This document shows, piece by piece, positions 25,395 through 34,073 of a stretch of 55,178 nucleotides of DNA; the first letter of the stretch is position 1; each line of letters opens with the position of its first letter. The stretch is taken from positions 1 to 55,178 of the forward strand of contig PDSJ01000033.1 of the NCBI GenBank assembly GCA_002748425.1, read 5' to 3'. The translations under genes were made by a program, and so were the position numbers. This DNA is from a candidate division KSB3 bacterium (lineage in GTDB: Bacteria > Moduliflexota > Moduliflexia > Moduliflexales > Moduliflexaceae). Below the pieces are notes generated by a model. That model did no database searches. It saw only the letters and a list, made by a program, of their open reading frames with translations, and had not been told where the DNA came from.

Positions 25395-25531
25395 GTTTTT
25401 ATTTGCCAAAAAATATGTTGGGATAGACAGTGTCTTCTATGATAGGATATCATGTCTCAATCTGTGTAAAGATTATGGAGTTGGCAGGAAGATCATCAAC
25501 TATCACTCTTCACCCAAAAGGATACAATACG

Positions 25532-26308
25532 ATGAAAGATCTGAAAGAAGCATTGCGGCAAGGGCACAATATTTTAGGGACAATGGTCATTAATTTTACA
25601 CACCCGGAACTGGCCAGAATGCTGAAAGTCTGCGGATTCGACTTTTTTATTGTGGATTGTGAGCATGGCTCATTTGATTATAGCGATGTAGCCGGGCTGT
25701 TCGCCATAGCGCGCGAATGCGGCATTGCTCCAATGATCAGGATTCCTGAACTGCGCCGTGAAGTGGTCTTGAAATCAATGGAAATGGGGGCCGCTGGAAT
25801 CCTTCTGCCCCAGACGGAAACGGCTGAGCAGGCCAAGATCCTGGTGAGCTATTCCAAGTATGCGCCGATGGGGAATCGGGGCGTCTCCTTATTACGCGCG
25901 CACACCGGCTTTGAAACAATCTCCAATGCCCGTGAATATATGGATACAGCCAATGATCGAACGATCTTACTCACCCAGATTGAATCGCTGCGAGGGCTGC
26001 AGAATATTGATGAAATTCTCTCGGTTGAGGGAATTGATGTCGCGTTTGTAGGTCCTAACGATCTCACACAGAGTATGGGCATTATGGGCCAGACCGAACA
26101 TCCGAAATATATCGAGGCCATCGCGGCCGTGATAGCCTCTGCCAGAAAACACAAGAAATTTTCAGGAATTCATGTTATGACGACCACAGCCCTGCAGGGA
26201 TATAAGAAACAAGGTATGACCTGTAATCTCTGGTCGAATGACGTGAGCATGCTGATGTCTGCTGCGCGGGAAGGTATCAGACAATTACAACAGGCAATGG
26301 GAAAGTGA
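25532..26308 (+). CDS. HpcH/HpaI-type aldolase
   Basis: A 258-residue class II, metal-dependent aldolase that cleaves a 2-keto-3-deoxy sugar acid or related compound to pyruvate and an aldehyde. DFFIVDCEHGSFDY contains the catalytic region and PMIRIPEL the barrel strand with arginine. GAAGILLPQTETAEQA and DVAFVGPNDLTQSMG line the active site and carry the usual metal and substrate contacts. The start at 25532 (AAGGA, 10 nt) gives the usual family length; an upstream start at 25430 would add 34 unlikely residues. It is followed 29 bp later by a 2-hydroxyacid dehydrogenase in the same operon. Confidence 0.88.
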   Translation: MKDLKEALRQGHNILGTMVINFTHPELARMLKVCGFDFFIVDCEHGSFDYSDVAGLFAIARECGIAPMIRIPELRREVVLKSMEMGAAGILLPQTETAEQAKILVSYSKYAPMGNRGVSLLRAHTGFETISNAREYMDTANDRTILLTQIESLRGLQNIDEILSVEGIDVAFVGPNDLTQSMGIMGQTEHPKYIEAIAAVIASARKHKKFSGIHVMTTTALQGYKKQGMTCNLWSNDVSMLMSAAREGIRQLQQAMGK

Positions 26309-26337
26309 ACAAGCTGCAATAAAGGAGAACAGATATC

Positions 26338-27327
26338 ATGGCACAGAACGTATTAATTCCGCAGCCCATCGCTGAGGAAGGCAGACAGTACCTGCGCGAT
26401 CGGGGCTATAACGTGAAAACAGGATCCGCTCACAGTGTAGAGGTTATGAAAGAAGAGGTAAAGGGCTGTTGTGCTATACTCATCAGGACGGCGCTACTGC
26501 CGGCTGAAGTGCTCCGGGCCGGGAAGGAACTGCGCGTGATCGGTCGTCATGGTGTGGGAGTTGATAATATTGATATTGCGGCCGCAACCGAGCTTGGCAT
26601 CCACGTGACCAATGCGCCGGAATCGAATTCCAATTCCGTTGCAGAACAGACACTTGGTTTAATGCTCGCCTGCGCCAGAAATTACAGCCTTTGCAACCGT
26701 GAAATCCGAAAAGGAAATTTTGCAATTCGCGATCAGGTTCATGGGGTCGATATGCAGGGAAAAACAGTTGGCATCATCGGCCTGGGCGCGATCGGTTCAC
26801 GCGTGGCACAGAAAGCAATCCTCGGTTTTGATATGAAAGTGATTGCGTACGATCCATACGTAACACAAGAACACGTTCCGGCAAATGTCGTAGTTATGGA
26901 GTCCTGGGAAGACATTTTTCAAACTGCTGATTTTATCACACTCCATCTACCTGCCTCGCCTCACACTACAGGGTGTATCGGAAAAAAAGAATTCGAACTG
27001 ATGAAATCCACGGCATATCTCATCAATGCAGCCCGGGGTGAGCTCGTAAATGAAGCCGATTTAATCGAGGCTCTGCAACAAAAAACGATTGCCGGAGCCG
27101 GACTGGATGTCTTTGAGCAGGAACCACCCGTCCGAGATAATCTGCTATTAGAATTGGATAATGTCATGCTGACTCCGCATAATGCAAGCTTAACCAAAGA
27201 ATGTATGATTCGCATGGCCGTGCACGCAGCAATGGGCATTGATGACGTGCTTTCGGGAAGGGCCCCGAAATGGCCAGTTAACGACCCGACCGCGTTAAGC
27301 GATCGTTCCGGTCAGGCTCAACACTGA
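26338..27327 (+). CDS. D-isomer-specific 2-hydroxyacid dehydrogenase
   Basis: A 329-residue NAD-dependent dehydrogenase of the SerA/GhrB class. The coenzyme motif is [20 protein letters not shown] (near 150). Catalytic residues are Arg in [14 protein letters not shown], Glu in DVFEQEPPV and His in [12 protein letters not shown]. No ACT domain is present, so it is catabolic rather than biosynthetic SerA. It may reduce the keto acid or the aldehyde acid released by the aldolase. AAAGGAGAAC is well placed before ATG. It converges with the kinase gene 20 bp downstream. Confidence 0.88.
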   Translation: MAQNVLIPQPIAEEGRQYLRDRGYNVKTGSAHSVEVMKEEVKGCCAILIRTALLPAEVLRAGKELRVIGRHGVGVDNIDIAAATELGIHVTNAPESNSNSVAEQTLGLMLACARNYSLCNREIRKGNFAIRDQVHGVDMQGKTVGIIGLGAIGSRVAQKAILGFDMKVIAYDPYVTQEHVPANVVVMESWEDIFQTADFITLHLPASPHTTGCIGKKEFELMKSTAYLINAARGELVNEADLIEALQQKTIAGAGLDVFEQEPPVRDNLLLELDNVMLTPHNASLTKECMIRMAVHAAMGIDDVLSGRAPKWPVNDPTALSDRSGQAQH

Positions 27328-27347
27328 CAGCCCGAGCTTAAGAGCTG

Positions 27348-28622
27348 CTATGCGAAAAAATTCAAGGCCTTGAGAAAAAAATCATCTCCACCGAAGTTGC
27401 CAGATTTCAAAGCCAGCGCAATCGTGGGTGATTCCAGACTTGTGGTCCAGGGGACTCCCGGATCGATGCGGGGCCCAATACGAAGTGCCCGGATACCGAG
27501 TCCCTCAAGGACCGCTCCCGATGTTTCGCCGCCTGCTACGACAAAACGTGTAAAACCAACAGCCTGTAACGCTCTGGCTAGTACGGAAAACGCCTCTTCC
27601 ACAAGCCTTCCGGCCCGGTCGGGGCCTAAGCGCTCCTGTACAGCCCGTACATTCTGCGGATCTGCGTTTGAAGAGATGAAGGCCGGAGTTTCCGGGGGGA
27701 TAGCTGCTGCCCACGCTATTGCCCGGCGAATGTACTCCTCGGGCTTTTCAGCCAGGTCCAGCGGCTTGAGTCGGAAGAACGGGAAGCGATCTTTCACAAA
27801 AGCGACCTGGCGTCGCGTGGCTTCGGAGCAACTGCCGGCAAGAATAATACTCCGTCCGGGGACAGGAAGCATGGCACCGAGCTCTTCGCGCAACGGCAGC
27901 ATCCCCCGACGCCGAAAGTTTTCCGCAAGACCAAGAGCAAGACCGCTGCCCCCGGTGAGCAGCGGCATGTCCGCACACGCAGAGTCAATGGAAATCAGAT
28001 CACGGTCTTCAATGGCGTCAACAACCGCAAAGCGCACCTCTTGTTCTTGCAAATCATGCAGGGCCTCCCGGATTGCCTGCATACCCTGTCTGACGATCTC
28101 CCACGGGATCAGGCCGACCTTTCCGGAGACTTGCGGTCGGAGTAATCGCAGCAGGTTGGCATCACTCATCGGAGTTACAGGATGATAACGCATGCTGCTC
28201 TCGTGCAGGAGCAGGTCCCCCACAAAGAGCTGGCCCTGATACACTGTACGTTTATTCGTCGGAAATGCCGGACAGACAACAGTGATCTCACCACCAAGCT
28301 TCTGCAACAGCGCATCAGCTACGGGACCAATGTTACCCTGCGGTGTGGAATCAAAGGTCGAGCAATATTTCCAGAAGACCTGGCGACATCCAAGCTTTTG
28401 CAGCCACGCCAAACTTTCCAGGCTTTGCCGCACCGCCAGCTCAGCTGCAATCGAACGGCATTTTAACGCAATCACGACAGCATCGGCTTCGAAAGACGCT
28501 GTGCATGTCTCCGGCACCCCGATCACCTGTACGGTGCGCATTCCCTGACGGACCAACGTATCAGCCAGATCGGTCGCTCCAGTACAATCATCAGCAATAC
28601 ATCCTAAAAGTGTTGTGTGCAT
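27348..28622 (-). CDS. Four-carbon acid sugar kinase family protein (DUF1537)
   Basis: A 424-residue member of the kinase family that phosphorylates four-carbon sugar acids such as 3-oxo-tetronate, threonate or erythronate (OtnK, DtnK). The N-terminal motif is CIADDCTGATDLADTLV, followed by FWKYCSTFDSTPQGNIGPVADALL and CPAFPTNKRTVYQGQLFVGD, the substrate domain. ILAGSCSEATRRQV and VVAGGETSGAVLEGLGI form the nucleotide domain. In known pathways its product is oxidised by a PdxA2-type enzyme or cleaved by an aldolase; a PdxA-type gene lies at 43072. It is the last gene of the TTT-transporter operon and starts one base after the amidohydrolase stop codon. Confidence 0.85.
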   Translation of the reverse strand: MHTTLLGCIADDCTGATDLADTLVRQGMRTVQVIGVPETCTASFEADAVVIALKCRSIAAELAVRQSLESLAWLQKLGCRQVFWKYCSTFDSTPQGNIGPVADALLQKLGGEITVVCPAFPTNKRTVYQGQLFVGDLLLHESSMRYHPVTPMSDANLLRLLRPQVSGKVGLIPWEIVRQGMQAIREALHDLQEQEVRFAVVDAIEDRDLISIDSACADMPLLTGGSGLALGLAENFRRRGMLPLREELGAMLPVPGRSIILAGSCSEATRRQVAFVKDRFPFFRLKPLDLAEKPEEYIRRAIAWAAAIPPETPAFISSNADPQNVRAVQERLGPDRAGRLVEEAFSVLARALQAVGFTRFVVAGGETSGAVLEGLGIRALRIGPRIDPGVPWTTSLESPTIALALKSGNFGGDDFFLKALNFFA

Positions 28623-28623
28623 A

Positions 28624-29574
28624 TCAGGCCGCAGGGTCGTGATGGGCTGTTGCTGAGAGATGAGATTCCTCTTTCGAAAGGCGATAGACGCTCACGGCAT
28701 TATCATGAAACAGCTTTTTTCGATCTTCCAAAGGAAAATCGGCGACAGCCTGTTTGAACCCTGTAAAGATAGTTTCCAAATCAGTGATCACAGCATCAAC
28801 CGGGTAATTACTCGCGAACATACAGCGATCAACACCGAAGATCTCGATTGTCTCCCGAATGATCGGCGTGTTATCGTCAAGCCGCCAGGGACGGCCCGCA
28901 AGCCCAAGTCCCGATATTTTCACAAACACATTCGGCGCGACAGACAGCAGCTTCATGGCTGAGCGCCAGGCAGCAAGGCCTTCGGGACTCCGATCCGCCG
29001 GCAAACCAGTATGATTGAGAATCACCAGAGTGTCCGGAAATGACTCGGCGAGTTCAAGCGCCTCAGCGAAATGCCACCAAGGGGTTTGCAAATCAAAATG
29101 TACTCCGAAGCGATCGAGCAGTGAAAAGCCTCTTCGCCAGCGAGGATCGCCCATTGAACCGGGCACTCCAGGCTCCACGTGCTGAGGTGAGGCCGCAGCA
29201 CGGGGCTTATGGCGCACACTTCGCACCAAAGGGATTGCTGCCTGTGCTGCCAGCACATTCTCGACATCATCACGATCGAGCCGTATGTGAGCCACATGCG
29301 CGTGAGGAAAACCGTATTGTTCCGCCACCTCCTGCATCCAACGGCTTTCTCCCAGCGGATCGTCAGGATCCCATTCTCCCTCCATCGTTACGGTCATGAC
29401 CACATGATGATCGCCGACTTCCGTGAAATAATCATTGGGCATGAATGTCTTCCGAATGGCAGAATAATCGCCATAGCGAAAGGGAATCATCGGCTCGTCG
29501 CACAGCCAGGGATGATAATTGCGTTCAAGATCCCAAAAGTGATGGTGAGCATCGACGATAGCAAAATTATCCAT
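28624..29574 (-). CDS. Amidohydrolase family protein (lactonase type)
   Basis: A 316-residue TIM-barrel hydrolase of the COG3618 type, which includes sugar-acid lactonases (fuconolactonase) and 2-pyrone-4,6-dicarboxylate lactonase. IVDAHHHFWDLERNYHPW gives the first metal or substrate histidines, LVILNHTGLPADRS the next histidine, and FASNYPVDAVITD the catalytic aspartate region. The cytoplasmic enzyme probably opens a lactone of the substrate imported by the TTT system. It lies 2 bp from tctA upstream and 1 bp from the kinase downstream, a very tight operon. Confidence 0.85.
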   Translation of the reverse strand: MDNFAIVDAHHHFWDLERNYHPWLCDEPMIPFRYGDYSAIRKTFMPNDYFTEVGDHHVVMTVTMEGEWDPDDPLGESRWMQEVAEQYGFPHAHVAHIRLDRDDVENVLAAQAAIPLVRSVRHKPRAAASPQHVEPGVPGSMGDPRWRRGFSLLDRFGVHFDLQTPWWHFAEALELAESFPDTLVILNHTGLPADRSPEGLAAWRSAMKLLSVAPNVFVKISGLGLAGRPWRLDDNTPIIRETIEIFGVDRCMFASNYPVDAVITDLETIFTGFKQAVADFPLEDRKKLFHDNAVSVYRLSKEESHLSATAHHDPAA

Positions 29575-29576
29575 AT

Positions 29577-31076
29577 TCAGGCCTCCGACGGCTTCTGCTT
29601 TTTGACGTTGCGAAGGAAAGCCAGCACGATTTGGGACAGCCAGATTGAGAGCGTGACGATTCCGAGTCCTGCAGCAATCGGCCGGCTGAAAAATATCACG
29701 AGATCCCCTTTCGCTTTAATCATGGTCGTGACAAAATTGAATTCCAGCATGTTCCCCAGCACAATTCCCAGAATTGCCGGAGCCACTGGAATACCATTCT
29801 CCTCCATCAAGCAGCCGATAAGCCCCATCACCATCATCACACCAATATCAAAACTCGTGTTGTTAATCGCAAAAGAGCCTACAATACAGGCCAGCAGGAC
29901 AATCGGTATCAATGCACTCGGGGGTACGGCCAAGAACACGCGTGACAGTCGGATAATGACATAGCCTATCGGAAGCAGCAACAGATTGGCAATAAAAAAC
30001 GAGATAAAAACCGCGTAAACCATCTGAGGCTGCTTAATAAAAATAACGGGCCCAGGCTCCATGCCTTTCAAAATGAGAACCCCGATTACAATCGCCGTAA
30101 TGGAATCACCGGGAATGCCGAACACCAGCGCAGGAACCCAGGCACCGCTCAACGAGGCATTGTTTGCCGCCCCGGATTCGGCAAGACCCTCCAGGTGCCC
30201 TTTGCCAAAACGTTCCGGAGTTTTTGAGAATTTACGGCTGATAGAATACGCGACCCAGGCCGCAATATCAGCTCCGGCTCCGGGAAGTGCGCCGACCAGG
30301 GTGCCGATCAGTCCTCCGCGAACAATATTGCTACGATACTGACGCAGCTCTCGTCCAAGTCCCCGCATAATATGCTTAATTGCCTGGACTTGAAGCTGTT
30401 TCTTCAGTGGAGAAGCCGCAGTTCGAAGGATTTCAGACAGCGCAAACATCCCGATCATGGCAGGGATATAGTTCACTCCTCCCATCAACTCGATGACGCC
30501 AAACGTGAAACGGGACTGTCCTGAGGTGGTATCAATACCTATGGTCGAGATAAAGAGCCCTGTCAGCAGCGACAGAACGCCTTTTAATGCTGAAGCGCTG
30601 GAAACGAATGCCGCACAAGTCAGCCCCAGCAAAGCCAGCCAAAAGTATTCTACCGAGCTGAATTTCACGGCGATTCGCGCCAACTGAGGAGCGGCCAATA
30701 CCAGGATCATACTGCCCATCATTCCTCCGGCGCAGGCTGAGGCCATACAGATCCCCAGGCCGCGTTCCGGTTGTCCTGCAAGCGTCAGGTTGTAGGCTTC
30801 ATCGACATATGCCGCAGAGGCGGGCGTTCCGGGAATGCGAACCAAGGCTCCGGGAATATCGCCAGCGAAGATCGCCATAGCCGTCATCGCCACAATAGCA
30901 GAAATCGCAGGGAGCGGGTCCAGATAAAACGTGATCGGAACCAGCAGAGCTGTTCCCATCACGGCCGTCAAGCCTGGTATCGAGCCGATAACGACTCCCA
31001 TACAGGATGCAAGTATAATTGTAAGAAGCACTTCCGGAGTTACGACAAGACGAAAGGCCTCAATGAGAACTTCCAT
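29577..31076 (-). CDS. tctA: Tripartite tricarboxylate transporter TctA
   Basis: A 499-residue, 12-helix membrane protein, the large subunit of a tripartite tricarboxylate transporter. Hallmarks are GVVIGSIPGLTAVMGTALLVPITF (split at about 26-50), GDIPGALVRIPGTPASAAYVDE, and later GALPGAGADIAAWVAYSISRKF and GVPGDSITAIVIG (in VFGIPGDS). The two PGA/PGT loops are typical of TctA. It works with TctB and the exported receptor TctC to take up di- or tricarboxylates or sugar acids. It is 9 bp from tctB and 2 bp from the amidohydrolase. Confidence 0.93.
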   Translation of the reverse strand: MEVLIEAFRLVVTPEVLLTIILASCMGVVIGSIPGLTAVMGTALLVPITFYLDPLPAISAIVAMTAMAIFAGDIPGALVRIPGTPASAAYVDEAYNLTLAGQPERGLGICMASACAGGMMGSMILVLAAPQLARIAVKFSSVEYFWLALLGLTCAAFVSSASALKGVLSLLTGLFISTIGIDTTSGQSRFTFGVIELMGGVNYIPAMIGMFALSEILRTAASPLKKQLQVQAIKHIMRGLGRELRQYRSNIVRGGLIGTLVGALPGAGADIAAWVAYSISRKFSKTPERFGKGHLEGLAESGAANNASLSGAWVPALVFGIPGDSITAIVIGVLILKGMEPGPVIFIKQPQMVYAVFISFFIANLLLLPIGYVIIRLSRVFLAVPPSALIPIVLLACIVGSFAINNTSFDIGVMMVMGLIGCLMEENGIPVAPAILGIVLGNMLEFNFVTTMIKAKGDLVIFFSRPIAAGLGIVTLSIWLSQIVLAFLRNVKKQKPSEA

Positions 31077-31085
31077 ACCCCTTCC

Positions 31086-31589
31086 TTATAAAAATTGTTC
31101 TATAATACCATAGGGCAAGGGCACCCGCAGAAGCATCGTAAAGACAAGATAAAATAACGCTGTCGCCGCGAGCGCGATAATCAGAGCCGGCAGGACTTTT
31201 GCGCCAAGTCTCATCTGCAGGCCTGCAAGCAGGATAAAGGCCGTTGCACAGAATCCGAGCGTATCAGCGACTGCGATAAAAACAACGAGCCCGGCCAGTA
31301 CTAACAGGACATTGATCGCGCTCCGACGTGATTGCAGCCATGCCGGAATGCGGAGAATTGGCCTGGGATCTCTCTGAAGAACTGCGCTTACACACAGCAT
31401 AAGCCCACAAACAATCATAGCGACGCCGATAATTGTCGGGAAGAATGAAGAGCCGTAAGGCTGACCAGCAACTGCGGGAAACGTCTGGGCCTTAGCTGTT
31501 ATGCCTATCCCCATGATAATAAAAACAAATCCGATTACTGCATCATGAACGTTCATACTATCAATTTTTTCCACCAGCCCCTCTGTCAC
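31086..31589 (-). CDS. tctB: Tripartite tricarboxylate transporter TctB
   Basis: A 167-residue four-helix protein, the small subunit of the transporter: VIGFVFIIMGIGITAKAQTFP, YGSSFFPTIIGVAMIVCGLM, INVLLVLAGLVVFIAVADTLG and the last pair. The start is GTG at 31587-31589, with GAGGA seven bases upstream. That GAGGA lies in the loop of a perfect 14-bp hairpin and the GTG in its 3' arm, so initiation may be held down by RNA folding. A second possible start (ATG, 31556) lies outside the hairpin. Confidence 0.88.
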   Translation of the reverse strand: MTEGLVEKIDSMNVHDAVIGFVFIIMGIGITAKAQTFPAVAGQPYGSSFFPTIIGVAMIVCGLMLCVSAVLQRDPRPILRIPAWLQSRRSAINVLLVLAGLVVFIAVADTLGFCATAFILLAGLQMRLGAKVLPALIIALAATALFYLVFTMLLRVPLPYGIIEQFL

Positions 31590-31619
31590 GCTTTCATCCT
31601 CAAGGTGAAAGCGTGACAG
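31583..31619 (-). promoter_or_regulatory. Perfect 14-bp hairpin enclosing the tctB start
   Basis: On the - strand CTGTCACGCTTTCA pairs exactly with TGAAAGCGTGACAG, with the 9-nt loop CCTTGAGGA. The loop holds the Shine-Dalgarno sequence of tctB and the stem holds its GTG start. It begins immediately after the tctC stop. The structure could lower TctB/TctA synthesis relative to TctC, or act as an RNA-processing barrier. Confidence 0.8.
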
Positions 31620-31627
31620 CTTAGTCC

Positions 31628-32617
31628 TTACTTTGCGACCCCCAGCTCTTTCAGCAGATTGGCTGCCGTGACCGTAAACTCGTCAGCAAAGGCTTTAAAT
31701 CCTTCCGGCCCATCCCATAAGGGCGTAATACCGCGTTGGGCCAAAGCCTCCTGAACTTTTGAATCTGCATGAGCTTTTTGCGCAGCTGCGACAATTTTCA
31801 CCTTGACATCCTCCGGAAGGCCCTTCGGAGCGATAAGAGAAAACCAGTTCGCTAAGGTCCACTCCAAACCAGCAGCTTCTTTCACTGTGGGGACATCCGG
31901 AAACGCCGGAGAACGTTCTTCCGACATGATTGCCAGAACTCGGACTTCTCCTGCCGCCAGAAGAGATTTCGCCTCGATAGGGGAGCCGGTAAAGAATGTA
32001 ATCCCTTCCGCGATCAAATCCTGGAGGGCTGGAGCACCGCCTTGACTGGGAATCCATTGGATACGGTCGGTTTCGATTCCCGCAGCTTTTTCCAGACCAG
32101 CGATTGCCATATGCCACGGGCCACCCAGCCCAGAACCAGAAGCACTGTATGTGTCTTTAGAATTCTGACGAACGCTTTCCAGCATATCGTTCAGATCCTT
32201 AAACGGCGAATCAGCCTTCACGGTCACACCGGCTGGAATTGCGGCAAGACGCGAAATTAAATCAAAACTATCAGGGGTGAGCGGAGCGAGATTCAGGGTG
32301 CTGAAATAAGTAATTTCCGAAGTCCCTGCTCCCAGGGTATAGCCGTCTGGTTTTGCGCTTGCAATGGCCGTGTGTCCCACCACACCATTTCCCCCTGTGC
32401 GGTTGACCACATTAACAGGCACTCCCATCTCCTGTTCGAAGCCGATTGCAAAAATTCGAATGATCGTATCCGTGCCTCCACCGGCTCCCCAGGGGACGAT
32501 AATTGTGATCGGCCGATCCGGATACTCAGCAAAAGCTTGTCCCAAAAGACCGGGAAAAATGCTCATTGCAAAAAGGGTGAATGCCGCTACTGACAGGATT
32601 ATTGCGCTACGTTTCAT
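31628..32617 (-). CDS. tctC: Tripartite tricarboxylate transporter receptor TctC
   Basis: A 329-residue periplasmic receptor. The signal peptide is residues 1-30 (ILSVAAFTLFAMSIFPGLLG, cut near AFAEYP). Mature motifs are YPDRPITIIVPWGAGGGTDT, VNRTGGNGVVGHTAIASAKPDGYT (split) and AEGITFFTGSPIEAKSLLAAGEVR, all characteristic of the TctC (Bug) family. The open-cleft receptor captures a carboxylate for TctAB. It is the first gene of its operon, with a promoter/operator at 32792-32829. The ribosome site is weak (AGGT, 15 nt). Confidence 0.92.
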   Translation of the reverse strand: MKRSAIILSVAAFTLFAMSIFPGLLGQAFAEYPDRPITIIVPWGAGGGTDTIIRIFAIGFEQEMGVPVNVVNRTGGNGVVGHTAIASAKPDGYTLGAGTSEITYFSTLNLAPLTPDSFDLISRLAAIPAGVTVKADSPFKDLNDMLESVRQNSKDTYSASGSGLGGPWHMAIAGLEKAAGIETDRIQWIPSQGGAPALQDLIAEGITFFTGSPIEAKSLLAAGEVRVLAIMSEERSPAFPDVPTVKEAAGLEWTLANWFSLIAPKGLPEDVKVKIVAAAQKAHADSKVQEALAQRGITPLWDGPEGFKAFADEFTVTAANLLKELGVAK

Positions 32618-32791
32618 GCTGTGTACGCATTTCTATACCTGAAAGCACAATTAGCTTCTGCATTCAGACTTAGAAACGCTTCTGGACGTTGTTCATCTGA
32701 TCGTGTGTAAAGCCGGGCACAGAAGACCAAAAGCTGATTATCGGTGTGCCGGGTGTTCGTGTACAGCAACACTTTAAATTGTGTATAGAAT

Positions 32792-32829
32792 ATTGTATAC
32801 AATACAAATTGATAATAAAATATTGTCAA
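32792..32829 (-). promoter_or_regulatory. Promoter/operator of the TTT operon
   Basis: TTGACA on the - strand (32824-32829), 23 nt spacing to GTATAC, in the perfect 12-bp palindrome ATTGTATACAAT (32792-32803). The dyad covers the expected -10/start region. The gntR 3 gene lies immediately upstream on the same strand and is the likely regulator. Confidence 0.75.
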
Positions 32830-32878
32830 GCATTTTTTCGAAAAATACCAACTGGCAGCGTAAAAGCGGGACAAAAAT

Positions 32879-33580
32879 TTATGAATGCTCTTGAAAATAA
32901 TTGAGCTGATCGAGAATATGATGTGCCATCAAAGTTTCAGCAGCGTCCTTTTCTTGCCTCCGCATGTATTCGAGAAGGGGCTTGTGTTGCGCGATAAATT
33001 GACTGAGTTTGTCATGCGGGAGATGCAACACCAGCCGTAAAAGCTGCATTTTCGCATCGATTTTTTGAAACAACTCGCAGAGATGCCGATTGCCTGTACG
33101 CCTGGCAATTTCGATATGGAATTGGCTGTCTTTTTCAAAAGCCGTTGCAACATCATCTGCGTCAAGCGCTTCCTGACATTCTTTTGCGAGCTGTTCCAGA
33201 GCGTCAAAATCATCTTGCGTTCCATTTTCGACCAATAAACGTGTCGAGAGCACTTCAAGCTGTGCGCGGACCTGGGCGACATCCTCTGCTTCTTCGGGAA
33301 TGAGCTGAACAGCCACCGCATAACTTCGCGGTTTCAAATACACAAGTCCGTATTCATCCAAACGGCGCAATGCCTCCCGAATCGGGGTTCTGCTGACTCC
33401 GAATTGTTGAGCAATTTTTTCTTCGGGAATCTTTTGCCCTCCCTTAAGTTCTCCTGAGAGAATCAGACGTTTAATGTATTTATATACCTGTTCTGAGAGA
33501 CTCTGACGATGAATTGTATAGTCTGTTTTTGCCTGTACCATAGTTTTTTTAGTATGCAAACGTGTGGAGTCATCGTTCAT
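32879..33580 (-). CDS. GntR-family (FadR subfamily) regulator 3
   Basis: A 233-residue regulator. The winged helix is LSEQVYKYIKRLILSGELKGG followed by KIAQQFGVSRTPIREALRRLDEYGLV (split at about 57-82). The FCD domain has AQVRAQLEVLSTRLLVENG, EKDSQFHIEIARRTGN and FIAQHKPLLEYMRRQEKDAAETL, with the conserved metal histidines. It sits 50 bp from the operator of the TTT operon and probably represses that operon until a sugar acid is present. No clear ribosome site precedes the ATG at 33580, so the start may lie a little downstream. Confidence 0.9.
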   Translation of the reverse strand: MNDDSTRLHTKKTMVQAKTDYTIHRQSLSEQVYKYIKRLILSGELKGGQKIPEEKIAQQFGVSRTPIREALRRLDEYGLVYLKPRSYAVAVQLIPEEAEDVAQVRAQLEVLSTRLLVENGTQDDFDALEQLAKECQEALDADDVATAFEKDSQFHIEIARRTGNRHLCELFQKIDAKMQLLRLVLHLPHDKLSQFIAQHKPLLEYMRRQEKDAAETLMAHHILDQLNYFQEHS

Positions 33581-33633
33581 GGTGGTGAACGGTCGAGATA
33601 AAAAAGCGTTCGCTATCGATTAGCATAAAGGTT

Positions 33634-33673
33634 CCGGCATTCTATCAAGTCATCACAAAAAATAGAATGCCGG
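33634..33673. terminator. Strong bidirectional hairpin upstream of gntR 3
   Basis: CCGGCATTCTAT and ATAGAATGCCGG form a perfect 12-bp stem with a 16-nt loop. It separates the gntR 3 transcription unit from the remnant region upstream. No T run follows the stem on either strand, so it may be a Rho-dependent or protective hairpin rather than a classical terminator. Confidence 0.6.
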
Positions 33674-33694
33674 AGAAAGAATGATTTTCAGGGT

Positions 33695-33826
33695 CTATTG
33701 CTTCAATTCATTCGGATAGACATTATCCGCAAGTTGCTCTTCAATCGACAAAACATGCACCCAGGGGCTGTGGGCAAACGACATATGTCCCGGCCATGAT
33801 CCCGTATACACTTTAAAATGGAACAA
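33695..33826 (-). pseudogene. Short protein-like remnant behind an orphan promoter
   Basis: On the - strand a frame of about 45 codons ends at 33695 and reads GSWPGHMSFAHSPWVH and later IEEQLADNVYPNELKQ. It looks like the C-terminal end of a lost enzyme, but I cannot name the family. The 293-bp gap between gntR 3 and the dehydrogenase remnant otherwise holds only the promoter-like element and the hairpin. Confidence 0.3.
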
Positions 33827-33836
33827 AATTTGTCAA
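33804..33836 (-). promoter_or_regulatory. Orphan promoter with GTATAC
   Basis: TTGACA (33831-33836, - strand) is followed after 21 nt by GTATAC (33804-33809), the same architecture as the other operators here. No intact gene lies directly downstream; only a short remnant and then the hairpin. I infer that a regulated gene was deleted. Confidence 0.45.
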
Positions 33837-33873
33837 GATCGTTTTATTGAGAGATCGCTTTCATGACGAATAA

Positions 33874-34056
33874 TTAATAACGTCTTTCCGAAAAGGTGAG
33901 CATCACTTTCATCACATCCTGAAAATGATCGTCGACATATTGATAGGCAGCCTGGGTGTCACGCACGGAAAAATAATTGCTGATAAGTTCCTGAGTATGC
34001 AGCGCTCCCTGCGAGATAAGTTTGACGGCCTCTTCAACATCCTGACGGACATACAT
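33874..34056 (-). pseudogene. C-terminal remnant of a zinc-type dehydrogenase
   Basis: Sixty residues (VEEAVKLISQGALHTQELI, then YFSVRDTQAAYQYVDD and VMKVMLTF) match the last part of medium-chain dehydrogenases, where this pattern follows the coenzyme domain. The remaining 280 or so residues are missing, including zinc and coenzyme sites. It lies 17 bp behind the SDR gene. It is most likely the relic of a deleted dehydrogenase gene of this operon. Confidence 0.7.
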
Positions 34057-34073
34057 CTCTTTGCAGGGCAGGG

